64,000 nt of DNA from Eulemur rufifrons (lineage: Eukaryota > Chordata > Mammalia > Primates > Lemuridae), in assembly GCF_041146395.1 (NCBI RefSeq), contig NC_091001.1, positions 101,640,965 through 101,704,964 on the forward strand, given 5' to 3'. A model generated the notes under the pieces. That model saw only the letters and a program-made list of their open reading frames with translations. It was not told the DNA's origin and made no database searches. Position numbers and translations under genes: made by a program. Every line of letters begins with the position of its first letter. Within the stretch, counting starts at the first letter, position 1. Shown here piece after piece: positions 46,886 through 58,600 of the stretch.

Positions 46886-48268
46886 GGAATCTGCTTCTTC
46901 ACAGGGCTGAGGCCCATGATCCTGGATGGAAGGGCAGTGGCTGGACCACTCCTGAGGGCCCTGGGCCAAATGACCTCTGCCGACCACTGGCCTCTTGAAA
47001 GTTCAAGCCCAGAAGGTCTTCCATCCTGGTTCACATCTAGCCAGACTCAATACCTAAAGTGATTTACTCAGGCCAAATGCCGGCCTCACTCCCATGAGAA
47101 GAAACTCGGACTTTGTTTGAATGAGCTCGCCACCTCTTGGAGGAAGCATCGCGCTGCAGCCACCCATGACTATGTTAGTTGAGTTATATGGGGAGAGTGT
47201 TTGTTTCTGTGTGTCTGTCCATGTATTTGTGTGTCTTAGAAATTCAACCTTACTCAACAGGGTGACATTTTTGGATAATAGGCCATTTAGCACAAGAGCC
47301 AAAAATTGCAAAGGCAAGAGTTATTTTTTGGCTCAGTCAAGTCTCCAGCCTTAGCTGAAGATGGAAGCAAATTGTGCCTGTATTTTCTGGAAATGCTGAC
47401 GCTGAGATGGGACCTTATTGAGGAATTCACCAAGGCCCAAGGGAACTGAGAAGATAAATGCTACCAGGCGGCTGCAACTTGAGCAAAATTCAAAAACAAT
47501 AGAATGTCAACGTAAGATCACAGAAGGCTGTGGCGAGTGTGACAGAAGGCAAGGGTAACGAGTTGGTCCCCAGACAAATGAGGATGTGGATAATGGATGC
47601 TGGCACTACAAACACTGCTTTGAAAGAAGTTTGAAGGGAAGCGGGCAGAGTCAGTGCTCCCTACCCAGGCCTCCGGCTCATCACCGAGGAACGGGGAAAT
47701 GTAGCCCGCAGTTTGGCAACCCGCTCTCCCCAGTGCCCCCGTTCCAGCCTTCACAGTGGTTTCCTGAGCAGCTTGGAGGGCCAGGTATGGGTTTCTCCGG
47801 TCGTGTCAGTGATCTTACAGAGAAGGCTTTTGGGCCCTTTTGGAAAGTGACTTGGCCGGAGCCACACTCCTGCCAGCGTGGCAGCTGTTACCACTTATAC
47901 CGGGAACATCTGGCCTGAAGATTGCAGTAAAAGTGACACTTGTCTACAGAGAAAAAATGTTGAAGTATACATTTTGGACATGAAGAAATAAGTAATGACA
48001 TTTAGTGTTTTCATAAAGCTGCTAGACTGAGCAGCAATCATCCAAACCCCAGGCCAGGCATGGGTGCATCTGCGTATTGCTGCGTGCCTGCAGGTCTGGG
48101 CAGGGCCTCGTACCCAGAACATCGCTGCCTAGCGTAGGCTTTTTTCTCTCCATGAAGATATAGAACAAAGGGAGGCCCTCGGTAAGACCCTTCCCTTCAA
48201 GACCTAACTCCCCAAATTGAGGAGCAGGGAGAAAAATGTGAAGAGAGCCCCCCAGATATGAGGAAAGC
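46886..48268. other. Unassigned unique-looking DNA
   Basis: Mixed composition, somewhat GC-rich at 47,640-47,790. No recognised repeat or exon. A + strand frame of 110 codons (47,586-47,918) has no known domain. Confidence 0.4.
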
Positions 48269-48269
48269 T

Positions 48270-48380
48270 AGTTCTGAGTTGTAGTTGTGTTACTGAATAA
48301 ATCATATTTTCAGGGTCAGATTTCTCATCTGTGAAATGGGAATGTCAAAGATGATATGTTTAAGGTTCCTCCAACATTTT
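48270..48380 (+). mobile_element. Possible MIR fragment
   Basis: 'ggtcagatttctcatctgtga' with 'aatgggaatgtcaaagatgat' matches the MIR core only. Confidence 0.4.
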
Positions 48381-49488
48381 ATACTCTCCTTTTTAAAATA
48401 GAGGCAATTCTACCATTTCTATGCCAAGCCTGTAAGTTGAACATGATTCTTTCCAGACCCGACTCTTAAAACGTATATCCTCCTTGATGTGGTAACAATA
48501 CTTGCCACCCCTCCAACTTCACAATAAGGGAGAGGTCAGAGAGGGCCATCCTGGAAGCGCTGGGCTCCTGGAGAGGAAGACAGCAACTAGAAAGGGAGAC
48601 AATGCTGCCAAGACCCTGCACTGATCCTGTGCTCCTGCCAGGCTCTCCCTTCAGCTGGGCGCTTGCCACTTTGCCTCAACCTAGGTATCTTTGCATTTGA
48701 TTTTACAGAGGGAGGTTAAAGAGAAGATAAAGCACGCTTGCTGTAACTGTCTTCCTTTATGTTGGTAGAATGTCAACTGGCAATGATATTGTGGTAACCA
48801 CATTGATGTTGGCAGAGATTTGGACAATCAAATCAATGCAGAGTTACGAACTTTGTGATTTGTAAGGGATCAACCCTTTGCAGAGTTCAATGTCTTTTGA
48901 ATTTAAAAATGTTACCCACACTTAAATTATACATGAGCAATGCACTATTAAGGTGCTCATATCATCAATAATATGTACATCACTGTGTGAGTGCATGCCA
49001 CACCACAGAAGAGCCTATGAGCCCATTCTCATTTTGTCAAGGTGGGAGGTAGGGGCAAGTATCGCTGCTTTTCAAATTGCTCAGCTACATCCCTCATCCC
49101 CCACGCTCTGCAACATACCCTTTCTCACAGAGAAGCTGCTCATCTTTCTCGGTGGGCTCTTTGCTCGGGCACTTTAACCTCTGGTGCCATGAGAGGGGTG
49201 TGACCATGTGGAAGGGCCAGAGCCAGGTTGCTGGACAGCCAGCTGTTTATTGTCAGGCCAAAGCAGATGTGACAGCAGACTTAGGGCTTGTGAGCTCAGA
49301 GGACAGCTGTGGTTTGGCGTTGCAGTTTTTCTAAGCTTTAGTCTTCAGGCCTTGGGTTTGATTTTGTACCTTTATCTCGCTGTTCTAGAAGCTGAGATTA
49401 AAGCAAAGACACTGAGCAGAGCTAGCGCCTGGGCCTGGGGATCAGAATGGTGTGGGTTGCAAACATCCGTGTGCCTACCTAAGGGGGC
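48381..49488. other. Unassigned intergenic DNA
   Basis: No gene or repeat recognised. Confidence 0.4.
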
Positions 49489-49489
49489 A

Positions 49490-49608
49490 GGAGTCCTGTT
49501 AAAACGCAGATTCCAAGTCAGTTGGTCAGGGGCATAGCTTGCACTTCTGCAGCTCCAGCAAGTTCCCAGCAGATGCTGATGTCATCGGCAGACCACGTAG
49601 CCAGGGTG
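49490..49608 (-). mobile_element. MER5-type hAT MITE fragment
   Basis: 'cctgttaaaacgcagattcc' and 'gttcccagcagatgctgatg' with 'cggcagaccacgtagcc' fit the reverse complement of MER5A's left end. The terminal 'gagaaccactg' is lost. Confidence 0.55.
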
Positions 49609-49609
49609 C

Positions 49610-49800
49610 CACCATTACGAACTTGGGCTTTGGATCAAACACACCTGGATTTAAGTCCTGGCTCCAGACTTCCCCAGCTATGTGACTTTGGAACAAGTTA
49701 TATAACAATTCTAAGTCACAATCTTCTCAGATATAAAGTGAGAATAATCATTATACTGAGCTCTCCAGTTTGCTAAGAAAATTGATGAGGATCACATGGG
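49610..49800 (+). mobile_element. MIR SINE
   Basis: 'gcttttggatcaaacac'-like head, then 'cctggatttaagtcctggctcc', 'gctatgtgactttggaacaag', 'cacaatcttctcagatataaag' and 'tgagaataatcattatactg'. Good MIR order. Confidence 0.8.
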
Positions 49801-51113
49801 TCTGCAGGACCTGCGGAGCTCCGGGGAGGACGAGGGCCAGGGAAGCACTGTGTCCAGCTGCTGAACTCTGGGGCTCCACTCCACTTCCAGGACCACACCC
49901 ACGAGCCTGGGCCCGGCCCCAGGAAGACCCCCACTGCCTTGCTAATAAACCTAGGGTAACAGAAGGATGTCTTCTGTTGGATGCATGGTACAACATAGCC
50001 CAAATAACCTGGCTCCTTGGTAACCAAAGTGACTCAGATGGTGCTAGTGACTGAAGTCACAGGACCTTGCTGTTAAACCGGAGGCCTAAGGAAATCTTTA
50101 TGAACATTTAAAAGAGATATGAACACTGTCTCATTTATACATAAGATAGAAGACTAAAATTAGTAGAACTCATATGGTACATTTTATGTTACTGTTAAAA
50201 TTAATAGACATGGAAAATGAGTTTTCACCAAAATTGAAAGTACTGCCAAAATAAAAGCAAAGCATAAACAAACAAACAAACAAACAAAAAACAACCCTAC
50301 TGGCCAGTGTCTAATGTTCTGACCCCCAGTAACACAAGAACAATCAGCTATCCTAGTGTGTTCATTCAGCTATCTAGACTGCTCCTATGTGAAGAACAAC
50401 TATTGATCCTATGACAAAATCTGGGATGTATGGTGTAGGCAAAGCAAGAACTTGTCATTTAGCCATGGCACCTTTCTTCTCCTTGAAGCTTCTGCTGACA
50501 CTCATGGAACAAACCATGGGTTGAAAATAAGAGCCCACTGCCCACCAGGTGACTTTAGAGGACTCTCTCTTCCCTTCACTTACCACAAATGTGGTCAACC
50601 TTCCAGCACCAAAGTTAGCTTCTGCTGGCCTGAAACTACACATCCTCTTTGTGTCTATTTGACCCATCTTTGGGCTGCTCCACTTCTTGGTTCTCTCCTG
50701 GTCCTCTGTATACCCAAGAGAGATCTTCTGCAAAAATGACTTTTCGTCTTTGGACTGATATGGGTATTTTTCCAAGATCTAGAATGGTTCACTCACTGGG
50801 ATAAATCCTGTATGTTGGCAGCAAGGAGTCTCACACACGATGCGACTGAGAGCAAACCCAAGCACCCTGCCCCCAAATCCCTCCTCATGCCCTTTGTAGG
50901 CAGTGCAGTCTTGAAGGTTAGAAGCTGAGAAGGCTTTTGGTGAATGTCAAGTCCAGTTGCCTTTTCTTACAGATAAAGAAAAGGGGCTTTACAAGAAAAC
51001 ATCTACTTAAGTGTATATAATGCTTTCATGAAAAGCCATTTCTTTAAATCTGGATAACTTTTTAATCTTTACAATACCCTTTAGAAAGCCCAGACATTAC
51101 TGGGCAGAATCAT
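49801..51113. other. Unassigned intergenic DNA
   Basis: The stretch at 50,440-50,770 has open frames on both strands of about 100 codons without recognised domains and may be an unfamiliar repeat. A (CAAA)n run lies at 50,266-50,293. Confidence 0.4.
50266..50293. repeat. (AAAC)n microsatellite
   Basis: About seven tandem caaa units. Confidence 0.9.
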
Positions 51114-51117
51114 TCCT

Positions 51118-51298
51118 TACCAGTGGTTCTTAATATGTGTGTGCTGTAAAGACCACTGGTGTCAGACTTGTCAGTGGATCTTTTAAAAAATGCTGCCTCC
51201 CAGGGCCCTCTGCAGGGCGGGCTGCCTAAATCAGAAGCACTGAGGTTGGGGCCTGGGGATCTGCATATTGACCAGCTCTCTGAGTGATTTTGTGGCAC
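51118..51298 (+). mobile_element. MER5-type hAT MITE
   Basis: It starts 'ccagtggttcttaatatgtg' and continues 'gcctcccagggccctctgc', 'aaatcagaagcactgaggttgg' and 'ggcctggggatctgcatatt'. The order fits MER5. The right end is eroded. Confidence 0.65.
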
Positions 51299-53299
51299 AG
51301 GACTTTTGACAAGTACTTTAATCATTAACACCTTCATTGTCAGTTACCACCCAGGAGGAACTTGCTGACTGACTTGCTCTGAGCTGAACTGGGGGGTGTT
51401 TGCCCAGCCCTCCCTTTCCTCACTGGGTGGCCCTCGTACCACATTGGCTAAGACTGAAGTGCCCTGTGTCAGGCATCCTGCAGGGGCACTCCAGCTCCCA
51501 GTCACTTGGCTGCCTGTGCAGGACTCTGGGCGCTGAGAACCAAGCTCTTTTTCCATCCATGTGGGCCTGGTGGCCTGTTGTGGCACCTCCTGGCTAGCTC
51601 CTTAGAAAGTTAAGAATGAAAAATCTCCAGTACAATACATGGCTTATCCCTCTTTAGATAGAGCCCCTGAAATGTTTCTTACGGAGGAATTTTTGTCAAA
51701 CCAACTCCTGATGCCAGAAACTCTTTGTCTGGAACATATAGGTCATAATACTTTGGTTTTAAGTTTTCTCCCAGTTTCTTTATTGTTGACATGTGATATG
51801 CAAACTAATAACTCCATATACTGAAAGAACCTAACCATTAGTCAATATGAAGTGGAAAGTCATATTTTCCTTTTTTGAATATTGTATTTGCTCAAAGTTT
51901 TTTAGCAAATGCTTTTCTCTTCAGTGGAAGGGTTGTCATGTAGGGAATTGGAGGTATGATCAGCAAATTGATTTGCCTAGGGTCACCCAGGAAGAGAGGT
52001 ATGGTGAGAGCTGGCATTTCACTTACAGCTTAGACCATGAAGGAAAGGTGCCTGCCCCTTGTGGGTGGCTAAAATAAGGGATTGTGGTTTCTTGCTCTGT
52101 GCAGATATTCTACTACATTGTGATGTGACTCAGATCCACAAATATGACTCCTCCTCCTTCTCAGTCTAACTTCAAAGAAATCAGATTAGTGAGGGTTCTT
52201 CTAGCAGAGGGTGGTCCCTTCCCAGCTTGCTGGTCACTCTGGATTTGCTCTCTTTATGAAAAGTCTCAATTCCAATCCCTCACTCCAACCCACCCTCCAC
52301 ATCTCCTCAAAGCCGATGCCTGAGTTTAAGCTGCACTTGGTGGAGGAGCACCACATATTAGAGCTGCAACTGGTAGGATGCCTTCCAAGTTCCCAGGGCC
52401 AATAGCATCCCTTCCAGCTGGGCTACCATTTGGGGGACCCAGCACCTCTTCAAGGTGACAGTGTGAACTCAGGAGGTCCCCTGCCATAAGCCCTAAAGAG
52501 GCAGCAGCACCCAGTCTCCTTCCTTTCAGTCAGCAATGTTACTCGTGCATCAAAGTGAGACATAGCATGGCTTTGCATCACTTAGGGGAGGTTGGTGCAA
52601 ATGGTCATTCTTTGCAATATCTAAGTTGGGTCCACTCCCTTTCCACCCCTCAGTGCAAGCTTGGGATGAGTAAGTGGGAGATCCTACCTCTGTGTGGAGC
52701 AAAGGGAATGATGGGTGGCAGGAGGGCACAATCTTCCTCTAATAGGCTGGAGCAGGGCAGGGAATCTGTCTGTCTCTCTCTCTGGCTTGTTTTCTCTGGG
52801 TATTCTCTCAAGCCTTTGTTCCAAGGAGTTGGGCATAACGAATGACACTTCATCTAGGAACTTGGCCTATGCAGTGTGGCTTGACACAGTGTCAAGCTCT
52901 GTTTTCTTCCTTATTAGAAACTGCAGTGCCAGCTGAGCTGCTGCTGCGTGCCTGGAGAGTGCTGTGGGAAGGTGGGCAGGGACAGGCCGGAGCAGCACAA
53001 GGAAGCTCTGAGCATCTGAGACTCCATTTGCGTCTGTAGACAGAGGATGGACCAAAGAGCTTGTTAACAGGTATATTTTTAGGGGTTCTCTCTTCTCATC
53101 TCTCTCCGGAGAGCTGAAGCTATGATCACAAGGAAAAGAGAGGGTCCTGCTAAAATATTCTGTGAGGAAATTGGAAGAAGAAAAGGGAGCAGCAAAGGAC
53201 CTGGAATCTAGTGGCCTGGGAGGAAGGAGAGGACAGGAAGCCTCACGTGTTTCAGCGCAGCTGGTTCACAGGAGCGGACTCCCCCTCCATCCCTGTACT
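51299..53299. other. Unassigned DNA approaching the OSR1 domain
   Basis: Repeat density falls here. A weak MIR (-) is visible at 51,950-52,035 ('cctagggtcacccagg'). No exon is recognised, and overlapping frames near 52,555-53,055 on both strands look like chance. Confidence 0.4.
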
Positions 53300-53510
53300 T
53301 CTTCGGAAAGCCTGGAATGGGAATCCGCGGCGGGGCCGGTGCGGACCCGAGTGGGAGCCGGGGAGGGAGGGAGTCGGCGGGAAACCCTCCTCCCCTCTCC
53401 AGCTCCCCCAGCTCGGGGCGCGCAGAAAGTTTTCCCGGGAGATCTCTGCTCCCCATTTTCCCCAGGACCGGAGGCGAAGGGCGGCAGAGAGTTGCTCAGA
53501 ATTTCGGATT

Positions 53511-53547
53511 ATTAAATAATAATAATGATAATAATAATAATTATAAA
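53511..53547. repeat. (AAT)n microsatellite
   Basis: An imperfect run of aat/aata units inside the CpG-rich block. Confidence 0.85.
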
Positions 53548-53823
53548 AAAATGAACAGCAACAACCCCCCCGCAAATCTGAGAGCCAGGACGACGTCAGG
53601 TTTAGGGCAGGGAAACTGAAACTCCGGGGCGAGAGGGAACTCCTCCTCCGTTTGCTCTTTGGAAGGGCAAGCGTGTGCGTAGTTTAAAACGAGTAAAAGG
53701 AAAATTCTAACTGAGAAAATAAAATTTAAAGGAATAAAAAACCCTCGCTTTTAGGTAAAGGGAGATAAGGATAACCGGATTTGCGACTTTTCCAGGAAGG
53801 GGCACCGGGAGATGTCGCTCGCT

Positions 53824-53840
53824 CACCAGCAGGGGGCAGG
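53824..53840 (+). promoter_or_regulatory. CTCF-like binding motif
   Basis: caccagcagggggcagg contains ccagcagggggcag, which fits the CTCF core C-C-A-S-Y-A-G-R-K-G-G-C-R at every position. The motif is in forward orientation, pointing toward OSR1. CTCF at such a place would separate the upstream desert from the gene or anchor a loop. Binding is not shown by sequence alone. Confidence 0.55.
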
Positions 53841-54085
53841 TTTTCTTTAGGATTGCGTCCGGGAGGCTCCCGTTGAAACCTCGCAGCCAGGCTTGTTCCG
53901 AGTCCCCTCTCTGGAAATCGCTCTGCAGATAATAACCCTCCAGTGTCTGGAAATGTTTAATTACCGCGAACGCTCGTTCCTCCCGCGCCGCCCGCCGCCC
54001 GGGTAGCCTGTCCGGGACGCAGCGCCGCGGGCGCGGTAGGGGATTCCGTCCGCAGACTTTCACCCTGACTGTCCCCAATTCCCTG

Positions 54086-55199
54086 CAAACAACTTGTCTT
54101 CAACATCCTCAGTTTAGAGACACTGCGTCGTTTCTAATACACTTATTTCCACGTTGGATAAAGGAATAGTCCAGTAACTTTACAACAGAGCTCTGGTATG
54201 TGTCGAAAATAATCTGACAACTCAAATTTGTGTACAAAGTAAAAACTCACCATGCCTTTTACACACATTTTACATTTGATCCTCACAACATCAGGCATTA
54301 TCGTTCTATTTTTGCCGATGGTAGTACTCGGCGTGCATGCAACTCCGCGCGCACATTGGTCCTTCACTTCATAAATAGTTTTCTTATAAACCAAATGTAG
54401 ATATATCAGTGTGTATTGTTAGATTTGTTAAGGTAACAAATAGTTACAAGATACTTATGTGGTCATAAGGAACTTAGGAACCGGGAACTGCTTGAAAAAC
54501 AGTTCACTTTCCCTTTCAGTTTTGATACTGTAACTTGTCTGTCGCTGTCTCAACAATAAGCACCGGCTCCTTCACCTGGTATCCATTCTCCTGAGAACCC
54601 TGGATTGCTTCTGCATTATCAGAGGTGTTATCTGAACAAATGTGTGTTACCTACCTCCCGTGCTTAAAAACTTTCCCCCCAAGCTGGATTTTGACCTGAT
54701 TGACCGTAATGGTTCCAGAGGAACTATTGAGCCATTACAATCCATCATCTAAATGAATACAGAGGGACACCTAAATCTCCTAGTTATTTGAAAGCTCTGT
54801 ACATGCGTAAAAGGGGGGCGGTGTTCTAATAAGCAGACCCCCAATTGTCCGCAAAGTGATTGCAGGAAGTTGTCGAGTTGGAAGTAAAAACTCACAAGTG
54901 TTAAGTAAATTCCATTTAAAAGAATGAGGTCATTTTTGTGTGCCAGGAGAGTGCAGAGAGGTGGGGTTCACTTTAAAAAAAAAAAATCCAAAACAACCCA
55001 CAAGCAATACAGGCAACGTTCTAGTTAATTTTCTGGAAGCTGCTCAATTTTCGCTCCGAAGAGAGACTGGGGCGCTTTCTTTCCCAGTGAGCAGGAATTG
55101 GCAGAGGGGCTGGGGTTGGGGCAGGGAGAAGAGGAGAGGCGATCACCATCCCAGGCATGTCCAGGAAAAGGCGGCAGGGAGGGCTCGCTGTGGACCTGG
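54086..55199. other. Repeat-poor upstream sequence of OSR1
   Basis: A MIR trace (-) lies at 54,251-54,322. Otherwise no repeat is recognised. The segment 54,690-54,890, with 'attacaatccatcatctaaatg' style homeodomain-like words, could be a conserved noncoding element. No exon is called. Confidence 0.45.
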
Positions 55200-55645
55200 G
55201 TGCAGTGCTGTCACTTGACTGACCCTGGGATCGCTCCCCTATGAGACCCCACCCGGACTGGCGGGCGTAGGGCAGAGCGCAAGACCCGGACCTGGAGGCC
55301 TGGTCTTTACTATAGGGACTCTTCCCCGAGGCTTCCGGGTCCCAGACTCTTGGCTGCCCGCGGTTCCGCCCGGCAGACAGTTGGCCAAAGCCAGAAACAG
55401 CCCGGGTGGAGTTCGCTCCCGCTCTGGTCGTGGGCTGGAGCCCGCAGGCTCAAGGAGAGCAGAGGCTGCAACCGCCGGTGGCAGAGTGCGCTGGACTCCC
55501 AGGAACAAGTTGGGCGTCCGGACAGGACAGGAGTTTTGCCACCTTCACTGGGCTCCCAGGCCGGCAGGACGGTTGGGTCCTGGCCACCGAGGGCGTTTAC
55601 CAAATTCCAAACACGATGTCCTCACGGGTCCTAAACAAATCTGAT
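55200..55645. promoter_or_regulatory. Second CpG-rich block upstream of OSR1
   Basis: GC-rich with frequent CpG at about 55,230-55,600. Several overlapping open frames of 80-97 codons on both strands are composition effects. It may be an outlying part of the OSR1 CpG-island cluster. Confidence 0.4.
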
Positions 55646-57949
55646 TTCCCTAAAAAGTGCCCTCATTGCCCTTAGATGTCCTGGGTTCTGCCCTTCTCAA
55701 TCCATCCAAGCCGGGATCCTGGAGCTGAGACCCGGGCCCTGCTTAGTCAGATCAATTTCTCTTAAAGAGAGAGGGGAGGAGATCTCCCTAGCACAGAGCT
55801 ACAGAGGAGTCTTTAGCTTCCTGGGCTTCTTCCTGCCCACCTGCCCAGAGGAAAACTGGACCCTAGTTGGCCTCCAGTGGAGACTGCAGCCAAGGTTTGG
55901 GGGTCATCCCCTTGGGAGCTCAGAGTGGGATGGAGGACTTTTCAGCTCCTAGCAAATCTTGAATTTCGTTATCCTGGCTTGTGGAGGTTGTACACTGTCC
56001 GTGAACTAGGAAGCCTGTCTTCGAAGTCAGACATTGGAAACAGGCCAGCCCTTGCCAAGGGGGATCAGCACTAGGGCCCAGGTATGTTCTTGCCTTGTCC
56101 CATCCTGCCTTGCTGACCAGCTCCAGGCAGAGGTAGCCACGGACTCCTCTGGGAGGCAAAGCCCCAGGGAGCCCTGGGCCATGAGGAAGCAGTGCCAAAC
56201 TTGCTTCCCTACAGTGCCCCATATCCACTAAACTCTAGGGTTTGAACTGAGTCAGGATCAATTTTCAAGATGACCTGTCAAAGGGATATTGAACAACTGG
56301 TTGCATGTTCCTTTCTTTAAGATCATGAACATTCTCTTGCCAAAAGCTCTTTAGGGATCCTACTACTTGGAAATTTCTGGAAGTTCTGAGGCATGTTGTC
56401 CAAGGGCCCTGTTTCAGGAATGTAAGGGAAGCACAGTGGGGCTGTGAGGAGTTCAGAGCAGGAGAGGAGGTATATAAACTCCAGGAGGCTCAGTACTATC
56501 AGAATGTACAGCCACTATTCCTAAGTGCTCTGGACAGCCAGAGGCCCTATGGTGTCTGTCTTCTCTGGAAAACTTTCACTGCTGGTAATGGAGGTTCCCC
56601 AAGCTTTGTCTGCTTGAAAAGCCTGAGGCTGGTACATACACACTCCCTGTGCCCAAAGTGGAAGCCAGCAAAGTCCAGGAATGCCCTGTCTAGACTTTCC
56701 CTCTGGGCCTTACCCTGCTCCTGGAAACTGTTGCCCTGAAATCTCTTGGAAGGGGGTGATCTCAGCTCCCTTCTGTTCCAAGAGACCTCAATCTGGCCAG
56801 GTTGTCACCTCATACTGGCAGCTGCTAAGATTCCAGGTACACCGGCAAAGTTATGTCTCTTACTCCTGTACTAACCTGTGGCACTGGGTGAGTACAGTCC
56901 CTTGGGACAAAGACTGTACCCCATTTTCCTCCTCTCTGCATAAGCCAAAATTACCCAGGGACTGGAGTTCTGTTCTAGAGGCCTGGGGATACAAGGATAG
57001 CCTCTTCCAAGTATGCCTTGAGAGAAGAGTCTCCATGACTATCTCGCTAAGTCAGGGATCACAACCCTCCCACCTCCCCAAAAAACTCAGCAGAAGCTCC
57101 TCTAGAGAGCCCCAGTGCCAGTACATTAGAGATCTGTGAAGGCCAGGATCCAGTGTCAAAGGTGTACAAGAGTCATTCAGCAGCAACTCTGGGGCAAAGG
57201 CAGGGAATGCAGTCATGTGAATCTGGACCCATTTAAGCCCCCCAGGAAACCAGTGACTCCTCTAGTACCCAACTCAGGGACCAGAGCCCGGTGTTCCAGA
57301 GAGACAGCAGGGAGAGGTTGGGCTGGGGTCAGCTAGAGGTCAGCTCTGGGAGATGAGAAGTCAGAAGGGTACAGGAACCTTGAGTAAAGCCTAGGCAGTG
57401 AATTTTTCACAGCCAGAACCCTGGCTCCTTTTAGATTCCAAACTCCACCTGAACCAGCTCCTTGACTCAGAGTCCCTGAAGCTGACAACTTTGCAGCTTG
57501 CCTGGCATTCTTGTGCCACTCTCTGAACTCTCTTCCATCCTAAAACGAATATGTGACAACGGAGTGCGACTACGCATTGAGGTGAATCCCAGAGAGTTCT
57601 GCTTCCCAGGAAAATAACTTTCTTAGTCTCCTTCCCTCACCATCTGATTTTTATACTGAACTCCAGAACCCAGGATCTGGGGTCAGCCATAGGCACTTGT
57701 GTGGTATATCATCACTCGCTTGTGTCGGTGACCCTGGTCCCCTGCACCAGGAACTTGACAGGGCTGCTAGGTTGCCACCCTGGCCGTGAGCACGCTTGGA
57801 TGTCCAGGGACTGCTCCACACTCGGGGTCCGCTGACTCTGGAAAGAGATTGTAGGAAGAGAGGCGACTCTGCCAGGCTCCGAAGTGCGCTGCAGCCCAAT
57901 CTACGGGGACAGGATCCCAGTGCATAGAGCTCTTGCCTACCACCCCCAC
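55646..57949. other. Unassigned upstream DNA
   Basis: No recognised repeat or exon. A + strand frame of 152 codons at 56,681-57,139 is the longest here. Its product has no domain I know and is not bounded by splice sites, so I do not call it a gene. Confidence 0.4.
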
Positions 57950-58288
57950 CTCCTCGGGAACAGGCTGTGTCCTAGCAGCGCAAGAATAAGACTTCGAAAC
58001 GCGCGATTACAGCTCGCTCACATCTGCTAGAGGCTGTTTCCTCTCGCGCGCCAGGCGTGCCCTTGTGGGCCTAAAAACACAGAAGGGATCGCGCGGGACT
58101 GAAGAAGAGGGGACGCAGGTCGGGAGAGGCCGGGGCCAAGCGAGCGCAGCTGCCAAAGTCGGTTGCCCGGGTCAGCAAAACTTTCTTTCTCAGTGCGCAG
58201 GCGCAGGGCTGGGTTGGAGGGGCCGGGGAGGGAGGGGAGGAATCCTGAGGCAAGGGGCGGAGGGGGGGGGGGAGAGGGAGGGTGGTGG

Positions 58289-58298
58289 ATTAAAATAA
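58289..58298 (+). promoter_or_regulatory. OSR1: TATA-like element of the OSR1 promoter
   Basis: attaaaataa in an otherwise G/C-rich context. With usual spacing it would set initiation around 58,318-58,325. No initiator or cap data are available to me. Confidence 0.5.
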
Positions 58299-58319
58299 GT
58301 AGGCGGCTCGGTGCTAAGG

Positions 58320-58600
58320 GATGAGTGAGTCGGAGCTCGGCCTTTCCCCAGCACGTTCTCAGCCGCTCCAGGTTCAGACTCAGCCAGGGAGCCGCGAGCG
58401 AGATTCACCGTCCCCGGCGGGCAGGACTCCGGGGCTGCCGAGCGCTCCCGCGTGTCGGGCGCCCGGAATCCCCGCGGCCGGAGGGAGTCAGGACTCTAGA
58501 GCTCCAGGGGTGCCGGTGGGCTTCAGCGCCTCAGGCTTCCCGCGTCCCCTCGGCGAGAGCCCCAGTGACGTGCTCAGCCCCGGGACCGCCGCCGAACGAG
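58320..58600 (+). other. OSR1: OSR1 exon 1 (noncoding 5'UTR), predicted
   Basis: The right edge is a strong donor, gag|gtaact, at 58,600/58,601. The left edge is set by the TATA-like element about 30 bp upstream and is approximate. OSR1 in mammals has a noncoding first exon followed by an intron of roughly this length and then the ATG exon, so the arrangement agrees with the family. The only ATG in the exon is at 58,321, which opens an upstream ORF if transcription starts before it. The sequence is about 70% G+C by eye. Confidence 0.65.
58321..58600 (+). other. Possible upstream ORF, exon 1 part
   Basis: From ATG at 58,321 the frame is open to the end of exon 1 (93 codons). Spliced to exon 2 at 63,076 it adds Asp-Arg-Asp and stops at tga 63,084-63,086, 21 nt before the OSR1 ATG and in the same frame. 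The encoded 96 residues are rich in Ser, Pro, Gly and Arg with no domain I recognise. G at -3 and A at +4 give a middling start context. If initiation lies at or after 58,321, the ORF would not be translated. Confidence 0.4.

Larger units (their letters stand above)
53300..54085. promoter_or_regulatory. CpG-rich block about 4.5 kb upstream of OSR1
   Basis: CpG dinucleotides are dense at 53,320-53,470, 53,575-53,650 and 53,940-54,050, in sharp contrast to the desert on the left. The block holds an (AAT)n run and a CTCF-like motif. CpG islands commonly mark promoters or Polycomb-regulated developmental loci. Here it could be a distal OSR1 promoter, a divergent noncoding-RNA promoter or an enhancer. 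No conserved protein is encoded: the open frames on both strands reflect GC content. Boundaries are by eye. Confidence 0.6.

Noticed and set aside
53162..53619. Open frames over 100 codons on both strands in the upstream CpG-rich block
   Set aside because: Mutual overlap, Pro/Arg/Gly-rich translations and no splice structure point to base composition.
56681..57139. 152-codon + strand open frame upstream of OSR1
   Set aside because: No known domain, no flanking splice sites, no codon-periodicity that I can see. Chance in moderately GC-rich DNA is more likely.
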